Part shown: piece by piece, positions 16,845 to 25,554 of the stretch
Numbering within the stretch: position 1 is the first letter of the stretch
Layout of the letters: the number at the start of each line of letters is the position of its first letter
Source: an uncultured Devosia sp.
GTDB lineage: Bacteria > Pseudomonadota > Alphaproteobacteria > Rhizobiales > Devosiaceae
Assembly (NCBI RefSeq): GCF_946479885.1
Contig: NZ_CAMLHM010000042.1
Location: 1-37,688, forward strand
Length of the DNA stretch: 37,688 nt
Reading direction: 5' to 3'
The notes under the pieces: model-generated
Told to the model about the DNA's origin: nothing
Seen by the model: the letters and a program-made list of their open reading frames with translations, nothing else
Databases searched by the model: none
Translations under genes and position numbers: made by a program

Positions 16845-16858
16845 TTGACGGTGGTCAA
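16845..16858. promoter_or_regulatory. FNR/FixK/NnrR-type box upstream of glmS
   Basis: TTGAC-GGTG-GTCAA is a perfect CRP/FNR-family palindrome within CATTGACGGTGGTCAACG (16843-16860). The centre is 16851.5. A TAGCCT hexamer (minus strand, 16822-16817) would put a start point at 16810, leaving the box at -41.5, the usual class II activator position. A closely related site lies in the pel divergent promoter at 24723-24742. The -10 match is weak (3 of 6). Confidence 0.5.
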
Positions 16859-16880
16859 CGGATTGCCCCCGCCGGAAACA

Positions 16881-16930
16881 CAAATGCCCGGACGAGCCGG
16901 GCATTTGCGCGATGACGTGGGGCCGTCATC
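16881..16930 (-). terminator. Tandem hairpins ending the RTX deacetylase operon
   Basis: Reading the minus strand from the RTX stop codon, the first stem pairs GATGACG with CGTCATC (16930-16911, 7 bp). The second pairs CAAATGCCCGG with CCGGGCATTTG (16907-16881, 11 bp, 5-nt loop) and is followed by TGTTTCC. The second is a good intrinsic-terminator candidate. The pair separates the operon from glmS. Confidence 0.75.
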
Positions 16931-16938
16931 TTCGGGGA

Positions 16939-19900
16939 TCACAGCAAGAAGTCTGTGTTCCCCAGATTGATGAGGCCGGTGAGCTCGACATGGAAATCGG
17001 CAATCCGGTCACCGTTGATGTCGCCCATCACGATCGTCTTGTCGTTGGCGGTTCCGGTTGGGTCTTCCTGAACCCAGCGGACCTGTCCGCGAACGCCGGT
17101 AAAGGCCGCCCCCTGGGCCGCCAGGAAGCTGAATGCCTGGTCGCCCGCTACTGCGGTATTGGCGTCGATGGCGGTGAAATTGAACTTGTCCACGCCCGCG
17201 GTGAAGTCGGTGATGACATCCCGCGCCGAGGTGCTGGTGCTCATTTCGGAGACGGCGGCGAAGATGAAGGTGTCGTTGTCGGCGCCACCGGTCATGACGT
17301 CTCGTCCGGCACCGCCGGTGAGACGGTCAGCGCCCGCGCCGCCGAGCAGGGTATCGGCGCCACCCATGCCCAGCAGGACGTCATCGCCGCCGCCGCCATT
17401 GAGCGAATTGGCGCCCGAGGAGCCGGTTATGGTATCGGCGCCCGCGCCGCCGAGGACATTCTCGATCGTGCCGAGGGTATCGGTGCCGGTCTGGCTGCTC
17501 GAGGCGGTGCCGGTCGTCAGATTGACCGCGGCAGCAGCGGTGGTCAGGGACAGGTCGTAGATGTCTGTGCCGCCATTGCCTGAGTAAGCATCGTTGCCGT
17601 CATTGAGCGTTGCCATGAACGTGTCGTTGTCGTTCCCACCGCCCGCCGTATCATTCCCCTCGTTGCCGTAGATGATGTCGTTGCCGCTACCACCTGAAAT
17701 TGTGTCGTTACCAGCCAGGCCGGTATAAGTGTCGGCAGTATTTCTTCCCGCCAGATTGTCGGTTCCGGCCGTACCGATGACCTGGTTCGAGGGCAGCAGG
17801 TCCATCGTCGAACCGCCCTGCGCGAGCTTGGTTCCGGCGGTGGCGGTGTAGGTGAAGGTCACGCCCGTTTCGTTGTTGAGCGGCGGCGTATAGGTCCATT
17901 GGCCGGCGCCGGCCGCCACGAGCGTGCCGATCGAGGCCGTGAGCGTGTCGATTGTGTAGCTGCCGGAGAGTCCCGAACCGACGAGCTCTGCTGCAGTGAT
18001 CGTCCGGGAAGTATTGGCCGTCATTGCTGCAAGAGTGGTGGTAGTGAGCACGTCCACGACCTGGCTGGTGGGCGTGGAGACAACCGTCTCCAGTGTTCCG
18101 CGGCCATCGCGATAGGTGACGACGACGCGCACCAACTGGTCGGCATCGGCCTGAACCAGTCGATAGTTTGCGCCCGTCCCACCGACGATGTTGGTGAAGG
18201 TCGTGCCGTTACCCCGTTGCCACTGGTAGCTGAATGTTCCCAAGCCATCCTGATCGGCAACCAGAGTTGCGCTGGCACGGAGCGTGGTGTTCTCGATGGC
18301 TGCGCCGGTGATCACTGGCGCACCGGTGGGCAGATCGTTGGCATTGGTAACGGTGAGCGTCAGCGCCTTGGCGACGCTGAGCGTGCCGTCGGCAGCGGTC
18401 AGTGTCATGGCAATAGTGCTGCCCGCCTCGAAGTTGATGGTCTGGCCGGCCTTGAGGTAGAGCGCGCCAGTCGGCGCATCGATCTCGAACCGGGCGTCCG
18501 AAACCGTAACGACATTGTTGCGGAATGCCACTGCCAGATCCGGATCGACGACCAGGAGATCGGCCACCTTGGTGCGCAGGGCGTTGTTCTCGGTGACGGC
18601 AACCTGGTTGGTAACCTGGATATCGGTGGGCGCATCGTTGGCATCGCTGACCGCAAGGGTGAGTGGCTCGGAATAGCTGACCGTCCCATCGCCGGCCGTC
18701 AGGGTCAGCGTGATCTGCGGCGTGGTCTCGAAGTTCACCGCCTGGCCGGCCTTGAGATAGAGCGCGCCGGTCGGTCCGTCGATCTCGAAGCGAGCGTCCG
18801 AGACGGTGACGACATTGTTGCGGAGCAGCGGATCGACGTCGGGGTCGATCACGGTCAGATCGGCCACCTTGAACCGCGTGGCGGTATTCTCCGGGATCGC
18901 CACCAGATTGGTCAGAACGATGTCGGTGGGTGCCAGGTTGATCGGCACCTGGTGGACCGCGACGGTGTGGCTGCCGATGGGGCCGAGGTCGAGCGTCAAC
19001 TGGTCACCGACCAGGCTGACCACGGTGGCGCCCGTCGTCTGATAGGTAAAGCCGGCTGTTTGCTTCACGTCGATGACGACGCGGCCCTCGCCGGCAATGG
19101 TGAAATCGAGATTGGTGCCGTTACCGGTCAGTGCCAGCAACTGGGCCCGCGAGCCGATAGACGTGATGTGCGTCACGTCGGTGGCTGCTGTGCCCAGCAG
19201 CACCTCGAAAGTGCCGCCATCGGCGTCGAGGAAGACACTGTTGGCGTCGTAGGCATACCAGTTGGTGACCGAGGCGATGGTCTTGGCGCCAAGATCGTCG
19301 AGCTCCAGCGCGAATGTGCCGAGCTGGCCCAGCTGCGGGGTGGCATGCATGGTGATGGTATCGCCGGCCACGGTGAAGCCAAAGTCGGCACGCTCGAAGG
19401 CCTTGATGCGCGCCGCCAGGTCGGCCAGCGTGACGAATTCAGTGCCGGCGGCATAGGCCGCGGCAATGAAGTTGGTGAACATCGCCTTGGTATAGGGTGA
19501 CGGCTGGCCCTCATCGAGGCTCCAGGACGTAACGCCGTAGTCGTGCCAGGGCCAGACCACGATGGGCATGTCCGAATTGGCGTTGAGCTCGGCCCATTCG
19601 GCGGCCCATTTGGCTTCCGCCTGCGCGACGGTGAGGCCGAGCCAGCCCATCAGGGTGAAGTCGAAGGACATGTTGGGCGCGATATAGACCTGCCCGTCGG
19701 CGCCGGGCGTCAGATAGCCGATGGCGCCGGGGTAGCCGGCCCCCAGCATGGAGGCGCCGCCACTGAGGTAGTCGAAGTATTTGATGATCTGCTGGGCCGG
19801 GAACATCTGCTCGGGCATGCCGGGCACAGCTGCGCCGGTGATCGGATAGTCCAGATTGGCTTCCAGTACTGTCCGGGCCGCTTCGAACTGGAAGCGATAG

Positions 19901-22900
19901 GTGGCCAGCAGGAACGCCTTGGACGTCGCGTCCAGTGTCTCGGGCGTTGGGGAGGCCAGGACCTGGGCGATCTTGGCGTTGACCTCTGCCAGCGTCATCG
20001 ACGCCAGCGCCTGGCCAACCACGCCGGGCCCACCCGGCAGGGCCTGATACTGGGCGATCCGCTGGGTCAGCAATTCCTGCGTCATCACGTCGGGCAGCAG
20101 GAAATTGGTGTCTTCCGGATGGGTATAGGAGTGCGAGCCGATCTCGTTGCCCATGGCCTGCATGGCGTTGTAGTAGGGCTCGGAAATCAACCAGTTCGTC
20201 TCCTGGTCCGGGCTGTTGAAGCCGATATTGATGTAGTAGGAGCCGACGAAATTGTAGTCGGTCTTCCATTGCTGCAGGATCGGCACCAGGGCGTCATAGA
20301 TGCCGCCATCGACATCATAGGTCTCCTGCGACTGGTCCATGTCGTTGCGCGAGGCAAAGATCGAGGGGTTGCGCGTCATGCGCAGGGACACGGTGGGTCC
20401 ACCCGCCTCCTCGTTGACCCAGTCGATGGCCTGGCCCAGCAGATTCACGTCACCCAGAAGCGCGTCGGTGGCGAAATGCACGTTGCGGCTGCCGGTGACG
20501 GTGCCGAGCACGGCGCCATTGGTGACGCCGTTGACGACCTGCTCGGCAATGACGGTCACCGAGCCGGCATTGGGATTGGCCGCGGCGAAATAGGAGGTCG
20601 CGGCATTGGTATAGGTGTGGATGGTTGAGCCGTTGGCATAACCCTCGGTCATGGCGTGACCGGCATCGGTTGCCTGGATCTCCACCGTACCCGAAGCGCC
20701 GCCCGTGCGGTTCAGCCCGAACAGGGTCTGCATGCGCTCATAGGCATTGTTGGGCAGGCTGGCGCCGGCGGCGTCATTGGTCATGAAATCGCCCGCCGCG
20801 ATCAGCGACACGTCGTATTGGTAGACCAGTTTGGTCAACACATCCTGGATCGCGGCATAGTTTGCCGGGACGTTGCGGAACGAGGGGAAGATGATGGCGT
20901 CGTAGTTGATCAGCTTGGAGAGGTCCGTGAGGTCGCTCTCGGCGATCAGGTCGAACGGGACGCCGGCGGCCATGGCCTGGCTCTGGGCCGCCATCACCAG
21001 CTGGGAATAGGCCATCTGGCTGAAGTAGTTATTGGCCGTGGTCTGCGAGTAGACGATCGCAACCTTGTTGCCGGTATCGGTGGCCACCGGCAGCGAGGCC
21101 GGATCGTAGACCGTATAGGCCGGCGACAGGTAGTTGGATGGCAGGTAGACGCTGTCGTTGACGTCGGCCAATATACTGACACTGCTGACTGCCGCGCCGA
21201 GCATGGCCTTTGGCACCCCGAATTCGATGGTCTTGCCATCGGGCCCGAGCTTGTAGTCGATCGTGCCGACCAGGGTCTGCCCGGCATTGCCGCTATAGAG
21301 CCGCGCGACGCCGTCTACCCCGATATTGACGTTGAATTCGGCGCCGCCGGCATAGCCGAAGACCTGGGTGCCGGTTGCTGTGTTGCCGTCGGTATTGAGC
21401 CAGAACGTGGTGTTGGGCCCGATGGCGACGGCGCTCTTGAAGCCGAAATTGAAGTTGCCATCGGCGTATTGGCCATAGAACTCGTAGCCATTGACCGTGG
21501 TCATGGGCGTCTCAAGCCGCTGGTTGGCCGTCCATTCGGTCAGCAGCCCGTCGAACTGGCTGGACGGGACAGAGGCCGGGTCGACCAGGGTGTAGCCGCC
21601 ATTGGCATAGGTCGTCGGCAGGAACACGGAATTGTTCACGTCCGCCAGCAAAGTGATCGCGCTCACCGAAGCGCCGATAAGGCTGCGGGGCACTGCAAAT
21701 TCCATGCTCATGCCATCCGGCGCCACCTTGTGGTCGATTTCGCCGACCAGCGTCTGGCCGTCGGCGCCGCTATAGAGGCGGGCGACGCCATCGGCGCCGA
21801 TATTGACGTTGAACTCGGCTCCGCCGGTAAAGCCGAAAATCTGGTAGCCGGTGGTCACGTTGGTGTCGGTGTCGAGCCAGAATGTCGTGCCCTGGCCGAT
21901 GGCCACGGCGCTCTTGAGCCCATAGACGAAGCTGTCGCCGTCGAGCTTGCCGTAGAGCTCATAGCCGGCAACGCCGTTGGTGGCGTTGTCGAGCCGCTGG
22001 GCGGGCGTCCATTCGGTCAGCAGCCCGTCATAGGGCCCGACCGGGATCGACGCAGGGTCGACCAGGGTGTAGCCGCCATTGGCGTAGGTCGGCGGCAGGA
22101 ATACGCTGTCGTTGATGTCGGCCAGCAGGATCACCGAATTGACCGAGGCTCCGAGCAAGGCCTTGGGGACGGCGAATTCAATGCTGAGGCCGCCAGCGGC
22201 GATCTTGTAGTCGATGGTCCCCACCAGGGTGCCGCCGGCGGCGCCGCTATAGAGGCGGGCGACGCCATCGGCGCCGATATTGACGTTGAACTCGGCCCCG
22301 CCGGTAAAGCCGAAAATCTGGTAGCCGGTGGTCACGTTGCCATCGGTGTTGAGCCAGAAGGTGGTGTTGGGGCCGATCGGAACAGCGCTGCTCACACCGA
22401 AGACGAAGCTGCCATCGGCGACCTTGCCATAGAGGGCATAGCCGGCCACGCCGGTTTCGGCGGTGTCGAGGCGCTGTTCGGGGGTCCACTCGGTCAGGAG
22501 GCCATCATATGGTGTAACGACCGGCGTGTTGATGGTGTAGGCGGCCTGGGTGTAATCGGCGGGCAGGAAAATGGCATTGTTGATGTCGGCCATGATGCCC
22601 ACGCTCGACACGGTGGCGCCGAGCATGCTTTTGGGCAGCGCGATCTCGAGGACCTTGCGATCCGCGCTCATGGCATAGGAGAGGTTGCCCACCAGCGTCT
22701 GTCCATCGGCGCCGGAATAGAGGCGGGGCACGCCATCGGCGCCGAAGTTGACGTTGAACTCGGCCCCGGCCGCAAACCCCCAGACCTGGTAGCCGGTGGC
22801 TACGTTGGCATCGGTATTGAGCCAGAGGGTCGAGTTTGGCCCGATGGCCTCGGCCGAACTGAGCGCAAAGTAGAAGACATCCGCCTCCAGCCGACCGTAG

Positions 22901-22989
22901 AGGGCGTAGCCGGCGATGGTGGTCGCGGCCGTCTCCAGCCGATCATCGGCGGTCCAGTCGAGCAGGGTGCCGTCCAGAGCTATGGTCAT
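16939..22989 (-). CDS. Giant RTX protein with CBM9/DOMON-like repeats and a NodB-type deacetylase domain
   Basis: 2016 residues. Four repeats of about 159 residues (1-158, 160-317, 320-477, 479-636) each begin like DGLLTEWT and look CBM9/DOMON-like. A Rossmann-like region follows (about 640-870: KVAIVYSQTT, INYDAIIFPSF, SLIAAGDFMT), then a NodB-type deacetylase with D883/D885 (SRNDMDQS) and HSYTH (H953, H957). Beyond it are a beta-rich region, two cadherin-like repeats with near-identical cores and an Ig-like repeat (about 1340-1640). RTX GGxGxD repeats (about 1740-1905) and a serralysin-like C-terminal domain (DVITDFTAGVDKFNF) end the protein. There is no Sec signal, so type I secretion is expected. 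The start ATG has AGGA upstream, 8 nt after the TPR gene stop. It probably deacetylates a secreted amino-sugar polymer, the role played by the deacetylase half of PelA; the activity is inferred. Confidence 0.88.
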   Translation of the reverse strand: MTIALDGTLLDWTADDRLETAATTIAGYALYGRLEADVFYFALSSAEAIGPNSTLWLNTDANVATGYQVWGFAAGAEFNVNFGADGVPRLYSGADGQTLVGNLSYAMSADRKVLEIALPKSMLGATVSSVGIMADINNAIFLPADYTQAAYTINTPVVTPYDGLLTEWTPEQRLDTAETGVAGYALYGKVADGSFVFGVSSAVPIGPNTTFWLNTDGNVTTGYQIFGFTGGAEFNVNIGADGVARLYSGAAGGTLVGTIDYKIAAGGLSIEFAVPKALLGASVNSVILLADINDSVFLPPTYANGGYTLVDPASIPVGPYDGLLTEWTPAQRLDNATNGVAGYELYGKLDGDSFVYGLKSAVAIGQGTTFWLDTDTNVTTGYQIFGFTGGAEFNVNIGADGVARLYSGADGQTLVGEIDHKVAPDGMSMEFAVPRSLIGASVSAITLLADVNNSVFLPTTYANGGYTLVDPASVPSSQFDGLLTEWTANQRLETPMTTVNGYEFYGQYADGNFNFGFKSAVAIGPNTTFWLNTDGNTATGTQVFGYAGGAEFNVNIGVDGVARLYSGNAGQTLVGTIDYKLGPDGKTIEFGVPKAMLGAAVSSVSILADVNDSVYLPSNYLSPAYTVYDPASLPVATDTGNKVAIVYSQTTANNYFSQMAYSQLVMAAQSQAMAAGVPFDLIAESDLTDLSKLINYDAIIFPSFRNVPANYAAIQDVLTKLVYQYDVSLIAAGDFMTNDAAGASLPNNAYERMQTLFGLNRTGGASGTVEIQATDAGHAMTEGYANGSTIHTYTNAATSYFAAANPNAGSVTVIAEQVVNGVTNGAVLGTVTGSRNVHFATDALLGDVNLLGQAIDWVNEEAGGPTVSLRMTRNPSIFASRNDMDQSQETYDVDGGIYDALVPILQQWKTDYNFVGSYYINIGFNSPDQETNWLISEPYYNAMQAMGNEIGSHSYTHPEDTNFLLPDVMTQELLTQRIAQYQALPGGPGVVGQALASMTLAEVNAKIAQVLASPTPETLDATSKAFLLATYRFQFEAARTVLEANLDYPITGAAVPGMPEQMFPAQQIIKYFDYLSGGASMLGAGYPGAIGYLTPGADGQVYIAPNMSFDFTLMGWLGLTVAQAEAKWAAEWAELNANSDMPIVVWPWHDYGVTSWSLDEGQPSPYTKAMFTNFIAAAYAAGTEFVTLADLAARIKAFERADFGFTVAGDTITMHATPQLGQLGTFALELDDLGAKTIASVTNWYAYDANSVFLDADGGTFEVLLGTAATDVTHITSIGSRAQLLALTGNGTNLDFTIAGEGRVVIDVKQTAGFTYQTTGATVVSLVGDQLTLDLGPIGSHTVAVHQVPINLAPTDIVLTNLVAIPENTATRFKVADLTVIDPDVDPLLRNNVVTVSDARFEIDGPTGALYLKAGQAVNFETTPQITLTLTAGDGTVSYSEPLTLAVSDANDAPTDIQVTNQVAVTENNALRTKVADLLVVDPDLAVAFRNNVVTVSDARFEIDAPTGALYLKAGQTINFEAGSTIAMTLTAADGTLSVAKALTLTVTNANDLPTGAPVITGAAIENTTLRASATLVADQDGLGTFSYQWQRGNGTTFTNIVGGTGANYRLVQADADQLVRVVVTYRDGRGTLETVVSTPTSQVVDVLTTTTLAAMTANTSRTITAAELVGSGLSGSYTIDTLTASIGTLVAAGAGQWTYTPPLNNETGVTFTYTATAGTKLAQGGSTMDLLPSNQVIGTAGTDNLAGRNTADTYTGLAGNDTISGGSGNDIIYGNEGNDTAGGGNDNDTFMATLNDGNDAYSGNGGTDIYDLSLTTAAAAVNLTTGTASSSQTGTDTLGTIENVLGGAGADTITGSSGANSLNGGGGDDVLLGMGGADTLLGGAGADRLTGGAGRDVMTGGADNDTFIFAAVSEMSTSTSARDVITDFTAGVDKFNFTAIDANTAVAGDQAFSFLAAQGAAFTGVRGQVRWVQEDPTGTANDKTIVMGDINGDRIADFHVELTGLINLGNTDFLL
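21552..22989 (-). repeat. Tandem coding repeats of about 477 bp in the RTX gene
   Basis: Units of about 477 nt (159 codons) encode the CBM9/DOMON-like domains; a fourth unit continues to about 21080. Units 2 and 3 are nearly identical over about 95 nt: the stretch starting at 22245 and the stretch starting at 21768 differ at one base and lie exactly 477 nt apart. This indicates recent duplication or gene conversion. Confidence 0.8.
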
Positions 22990-22997
22990 GATGGTTC

Positions 22998-23708
22998 CTA
23001 CTCAAGCAAGGTGTCTGCAGGGGGAGTGACGAAGCCGGACGAGGCGAGAATCTGGGATGGCCAGGGTGTCGCCAGTTCCTTGAACTTGCCCGCGGGCGCG
23101 ACCCAAATGGCGGCCTGCATGCCCGACGAGGGCAGGGACCTCAGATAGGCCAGGCGCTCGACATTGGTTGGGTCTGTTCGCCCGGCCGCGATGGCCTGGG
23201 ACAGAAGCGAGGACTCGTTGTCATAGTCGCCGGTGAGCCGGTAAAGGACGCGCAGGCGGGCGAAGTCGATGTCGGTCGGGCTGACATCGTAGAGCCGGCG
23301 CAGGATGGACGCCTCGCCCGGAATATTGCCCGTCGCGCGATAGAGGTCGCTGAGCTGGCGCAGGGCCCAGGCATTGTCGGTTTGCAGCGCCGGCTCGCGG
23401 TCAAGCAGCATGGCAGCGCCATTGGGCTGCTGGGTCAGCATGTAGAGACGGAACAGCAGGTAGCCCTCGTAGGCATCGAGCGGGCGTTCGTCCTCGACCG
23501 CGACAAGCATCTCGATGGCGTCGTCATAGCGGCCATCGGCCATCAGGCCCTGCGCCTTCTCCTCGGAGCTGGGGAGCAGGGCTATGGTGCCGGCCAGCGT
23601 CGCGGCGGCCAGCAGCGCGATGGCAATAAGGGTCCCATCCTTTCGAGCGGGGGCCGTAACCGAGCGATAGACCGGTTTGGGATCGTCGAATTCAACGGGA
23701 TCGGACAT
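22998..23708 (-). CDS. Membrane-anchored TPR-like protein
   Basis: 236 residues. A short cytoplasmic N-terminus (MSDPVEFDDPKPVYRSVTAP) is followed by one membrane helix (about 27-47, LIAIALLAAATLAGTIALL). Helical TPR-like repeats then run from about 52 to 195 (AQGLMADGRYDDAIEMLVAV, LYRATGNIPGEASILRRLYD, LYRLTGDYDNESSLLSQAI). The repeats should face the periplasm. The ATG at 23708 follows AGGGAG; a TTG at 23714 is less likely. It overlaps the glycosidase gene by 17 nt and lies 8 nt before the RTX gene, so all three form an operon. By analogy with the TPR part of PelB, which docks PelA, it may scaffold Pel enzymes. That is inference. Confidence 0.78.
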   Translation of the reverse strand: MSDPVEFDDPKPVYRSVTAPARKDGTLIAIALLAAATLAGTIALLPSSEEKAQGLMADGRYDDAIEMLVAVEDERPLDAYEGYLLFRLYMLTQQPNGAAMLLDREPALQTDNAWALRQLSDLYRATGNIPGEASILRRLYDVSPTDIDFARLRVLYRLTGDYDNESSLLSQAIAAGRTDPTNVERLAYLRSLPSSGMQAAIWVAPAGKFKELATPWPSQILASSGFVTPPADTLLE

Positions 23709-24648
23709 CGTCAAGCTCCCTGTCGCCGATGAAAAGGGGGGCGCCGAGCGCGGCTGCGTTCTCGCGCGCCAGGACCTTGGATTCTGCTGTTTCGAGATAC
23801 TCGACGAGGAAAACGGGCTTGCCGGAGGCCTGGAAGCGCTGCAACGGCGTCAGGCTGGCACGCAGGTCGCCTTTGGAATTGAGCGTCGCGTCGCCCCCAA
23901 GGCCGAAGAACAGGTCCTCCTTGCCGACGGCGTCGATGGTCTGCGCATAGATCGCGTTATCGAGCAGTTCCTCGGCATTCTGGCCGACCACGACAAAACC
24001 GAGTTGCCGCTGCCGCGCATAGGCCGCGATCGCGGCCACGAACTCTGCCATCAGCGTCATCCGCGCCGCGCGCGAAAAGGCCGGCGCCGACACGTCGAAT
24101 GCGTCCACCCGGTCGAGATAGACCCCATCGAAGCCGGCGGCGATGATGCCATCGAGATAGGCCTCGGGCGACCCCATGATCAGGCTTTGCCAGCGCGGGT
24201 CCCAGTAGCGGACGGCATAGTTGCCGGGCCAGTCGGGGTTTTCGTCGCCCAGCCAGGAGGGTGGCGCCTGTACCCAGTCGCGCTGCCAATAGGTGCGGTA
24301 GTCCTCGGCCTCCCCAATGCTGAGATAGGCCAGGACGATGCGCGTTCCGCCATCTGGCTTGCGCTGCATGGCTGCCACGTCGGCGCGGGTGAAGGCGTTT
24401 TCGCCTGAGCCGTCGCGGGAGTAATCCACGACCATGAGGTCATAGGGCGAGGCTGCGACAAGGCCGGGGTCCACCTGCTGAAGCTGGTAGCCCCAGCTCT
24501 GCACGCCCGACAGGTTGGTGCGCGATGGCGCCGCCAAGACCGGGCTGGCCATCGCTGCCACCGCCAGCTGCAGCATCAGCGACGCGCCAAAGATCGGCGC
24601 GGCATGCAGCCTGCTGGAGCGGGAGCTGAGAAGATCGCTGATGAGCAT
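23692..24648 (-). CDS. Secreted MJ1477/TM1410-family glycoside hydrolase (GH114-like)
   Basis: 318 residues. A signal peptide with a long n-region (to about residue 38, ending ASPVLAA) is followed by a TIM-barrel domain of the family once mislabelled cysteinyl-tRNA synthetase: WGYQLQQVDP, YDLMVVDYSRDG, IVLAYLSIGEAEDYRTYW (E113, E115), NPDWPGNYAVRYWDPRWQ and GFDGVYLDRVDAF (D179, D182). GH114 enzymes cleave alpha-1,4-galactosaminogalactan, and the PelA hydrolase domain acts on a similar polymer. Here the hydrolase is separate from the deacetylase. The ATG at 24648 is chosen; an in-frame ATG at 24726 sits inside the FNR-type palindrome and would make the signal peptide implausibly long. First gene of the operon 24648 to 16939. 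Confidence 0.85.
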   Translation of the reverse strand: MLISDLLSSRSSRLHAAPIFGASLMLQLAVAAMASPVLAAPSRTNLSGVQSWGYQLQQVDPGLVAASPYDLMVVDYSRDGSGENAFTRADVAAMQRKPDGGTRIVLAYLSIGEAEDYRTYWQRDWVQAPPSWLGDENPDWPGNYAVRYWDPRWQSLIMGSPEAYLDGIIAAGFDGVYLDRVDAFDVSAPAFSRAARMTLMAEFVAAIAAYARQRQLGFVVVGQNAEELLDNAIYAQTIDAVGKEDLFFGLGGDATLNSKGDLRASLTPLQRFQASGKPVFLVEYLETAESKVLARENAAALGAPLFIGDRELDDVRSR

Positions 24649-24817
24649 GCCGTGTCCAACCCAAACGCGGCGCAGGACCGTCCGACGCCGAGGGTTTCTG
24701 ATACGGCAGGGCGGTCCGGGAGGCATTGACGACCATCAATGCTTCGCGTTGGCGCCGTCCCTAGGTTGACCCTCAGATAAGCCCGCCGGTGCAGGCGTCG
24801 CTCAGGGAGTGCGTGTC
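24649..24817. promoter_or_regulatory. Divergent promoter region of the two pel-like operons
   Basis: This 169-bp gap separates the glycosidase operon (minus) from the pel-like operon (plus). The 20-bp element GCATTGACGACCATCAATGC (24723-24742) is an inverted repeat with 7-bp arms and contains the FNR-family core TTGAC-N4-ATCAA (24726-24739, centre 24732.5). A minus-strand TATCAG (24703-24698) and a plus-strand TAGGTT (24762-24767) would both put the box at exactly -41.5, so one bound dimer could serve both directions. The TAGGTT match is weak. The related site upstream of glmS shares 14 of 18 positions. Confidence 0.5.
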
Positions 24818-25513
24818 ATGAACAAGCATATCAGCGCCAAGGCCATGGTTCCCGATCCTGCCGTCCGACGCGGCGGAACGATAGCCGCTACCCGGGTTCT
24901 CGAGGTCATCGTCATTGTCGGCGAGATCCTGATGTTCGCCCATGGCCTGTCGGGCGGCGCCTGGGGTGCGGTGACGCTTGGCCACCTCGGCATCGTCGCC
25001 GCGCTGGTCTTCGTGGTCGTCGTTCTCGAACGGGCGCAGTTGCCCACGGGCGGCCTTTCGACCTTCACGCTGCTCACCTTTGCCGGCGGCCCCATTGGCG
25101 CTGCGGCGGCCCTGCTCGGCGAACACCAGGTATGGCAGCCCAAGGGCGATGCGCTGGACAAGTGGTACAGCACGATCGCTCCGGCCGAGGCCCAGGCCGT
25201 GACCCTGGTTGACATGATCATCGATGGACGCCTGGTGCGCCAGCAGTCCCGCCTGCCGCGCCCTTATGATGCGCTGCTCAGTACCGGCACCATGCAGGAG
25301 AAGCAGGCGCTGCTGGCCTACCTGGCGATCGAGGACGACGAGAAATTCGTCGAGATCGCCCTGGCCCTGGCCCTGCGCAGCCCCGACCAGCGCGTCCGCG
25401 TGCAGGCTGCGGCCGTTGCCGCGCACACAAGAGGGCGCAGCCGGAGCCGCCAGCTGCCGAGTTCGACTGCCAACCTGGTCCAGTCCGCGCTCTCGCATCC
25501 GAACGCGATCTGA
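24818..25513 (+). CDS. Membrane protein in the pelE position of a Pel-like operon
   Basis: 231 residues. Three hydrophobic segments (about 22-45, 50-72 and 78-103) are followed by a cytoplasmic helical region containing LVDMIIDGRLVRQQSRLPRP, KQALLAYLAIEDDEKFVEIA and ALRSPDQRVRVQAAAVAAH, with a TPR/HEAT-like character. The gene lies immediately upstream of pelF, where pelE lies in Pseudomonas and Gram-positive pel operons, and PelE also combines membrane helices with a helical repeat domain. Sequence identity to PelE cannot be judged here, so the call rests on architecture and synteny. The ATG at 24818 follows CAGGGAG; a GTG at 24809 is possible. pelF begins 41 nt downstream. Confidence 0.6.
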   Translation: MNKHISAKAMVPDPAVRRGGTIAATRVLEVIVIVGEILMFAHGLSGGAWGAVTLGHLGIVAALVFVVVVLERAQLPTGGLSTFTLLTFAGGPIGAAAALLGEHQVWQPKGDALDKWYSTIAPAEAQAVTLVDMIIDGRLVRQQSRLPRPYDALLSTGTMQEKQALLAYLAIEDDEKFVEIALALALRSPDQRVRVQAAAVAAHTRGRSRSRQLPSSTANLVQSALSHPNAI

Positions 25514-25554
25514 CCGCTTCTGCCTGCCATCTGCTTGATTGGGGAGTTTCAGCT

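Noticed and set aside
17280..17720. Regular GC-rich repeats that could be mistaken for a CRISPR-like or satellite array
   Set aside because: They encode the RTX nonapeptide repeats of the large minus-strand protein.
20656..23148. A plus-strand 830-codon open frame, and others at 17899-19500 and 19543-20628
   Set aside because: They mirror the RTX deacetylase gene; their internal repeats only reflect the repeats of the real gene.
24726..24728. The upstream ATG (24726-24724) as the start of the glycosidase
   Set aside because: It lies inside the FNR-type palindrome, lacks a ribosome-binding site, and would put the candidate promoter inside the gene.
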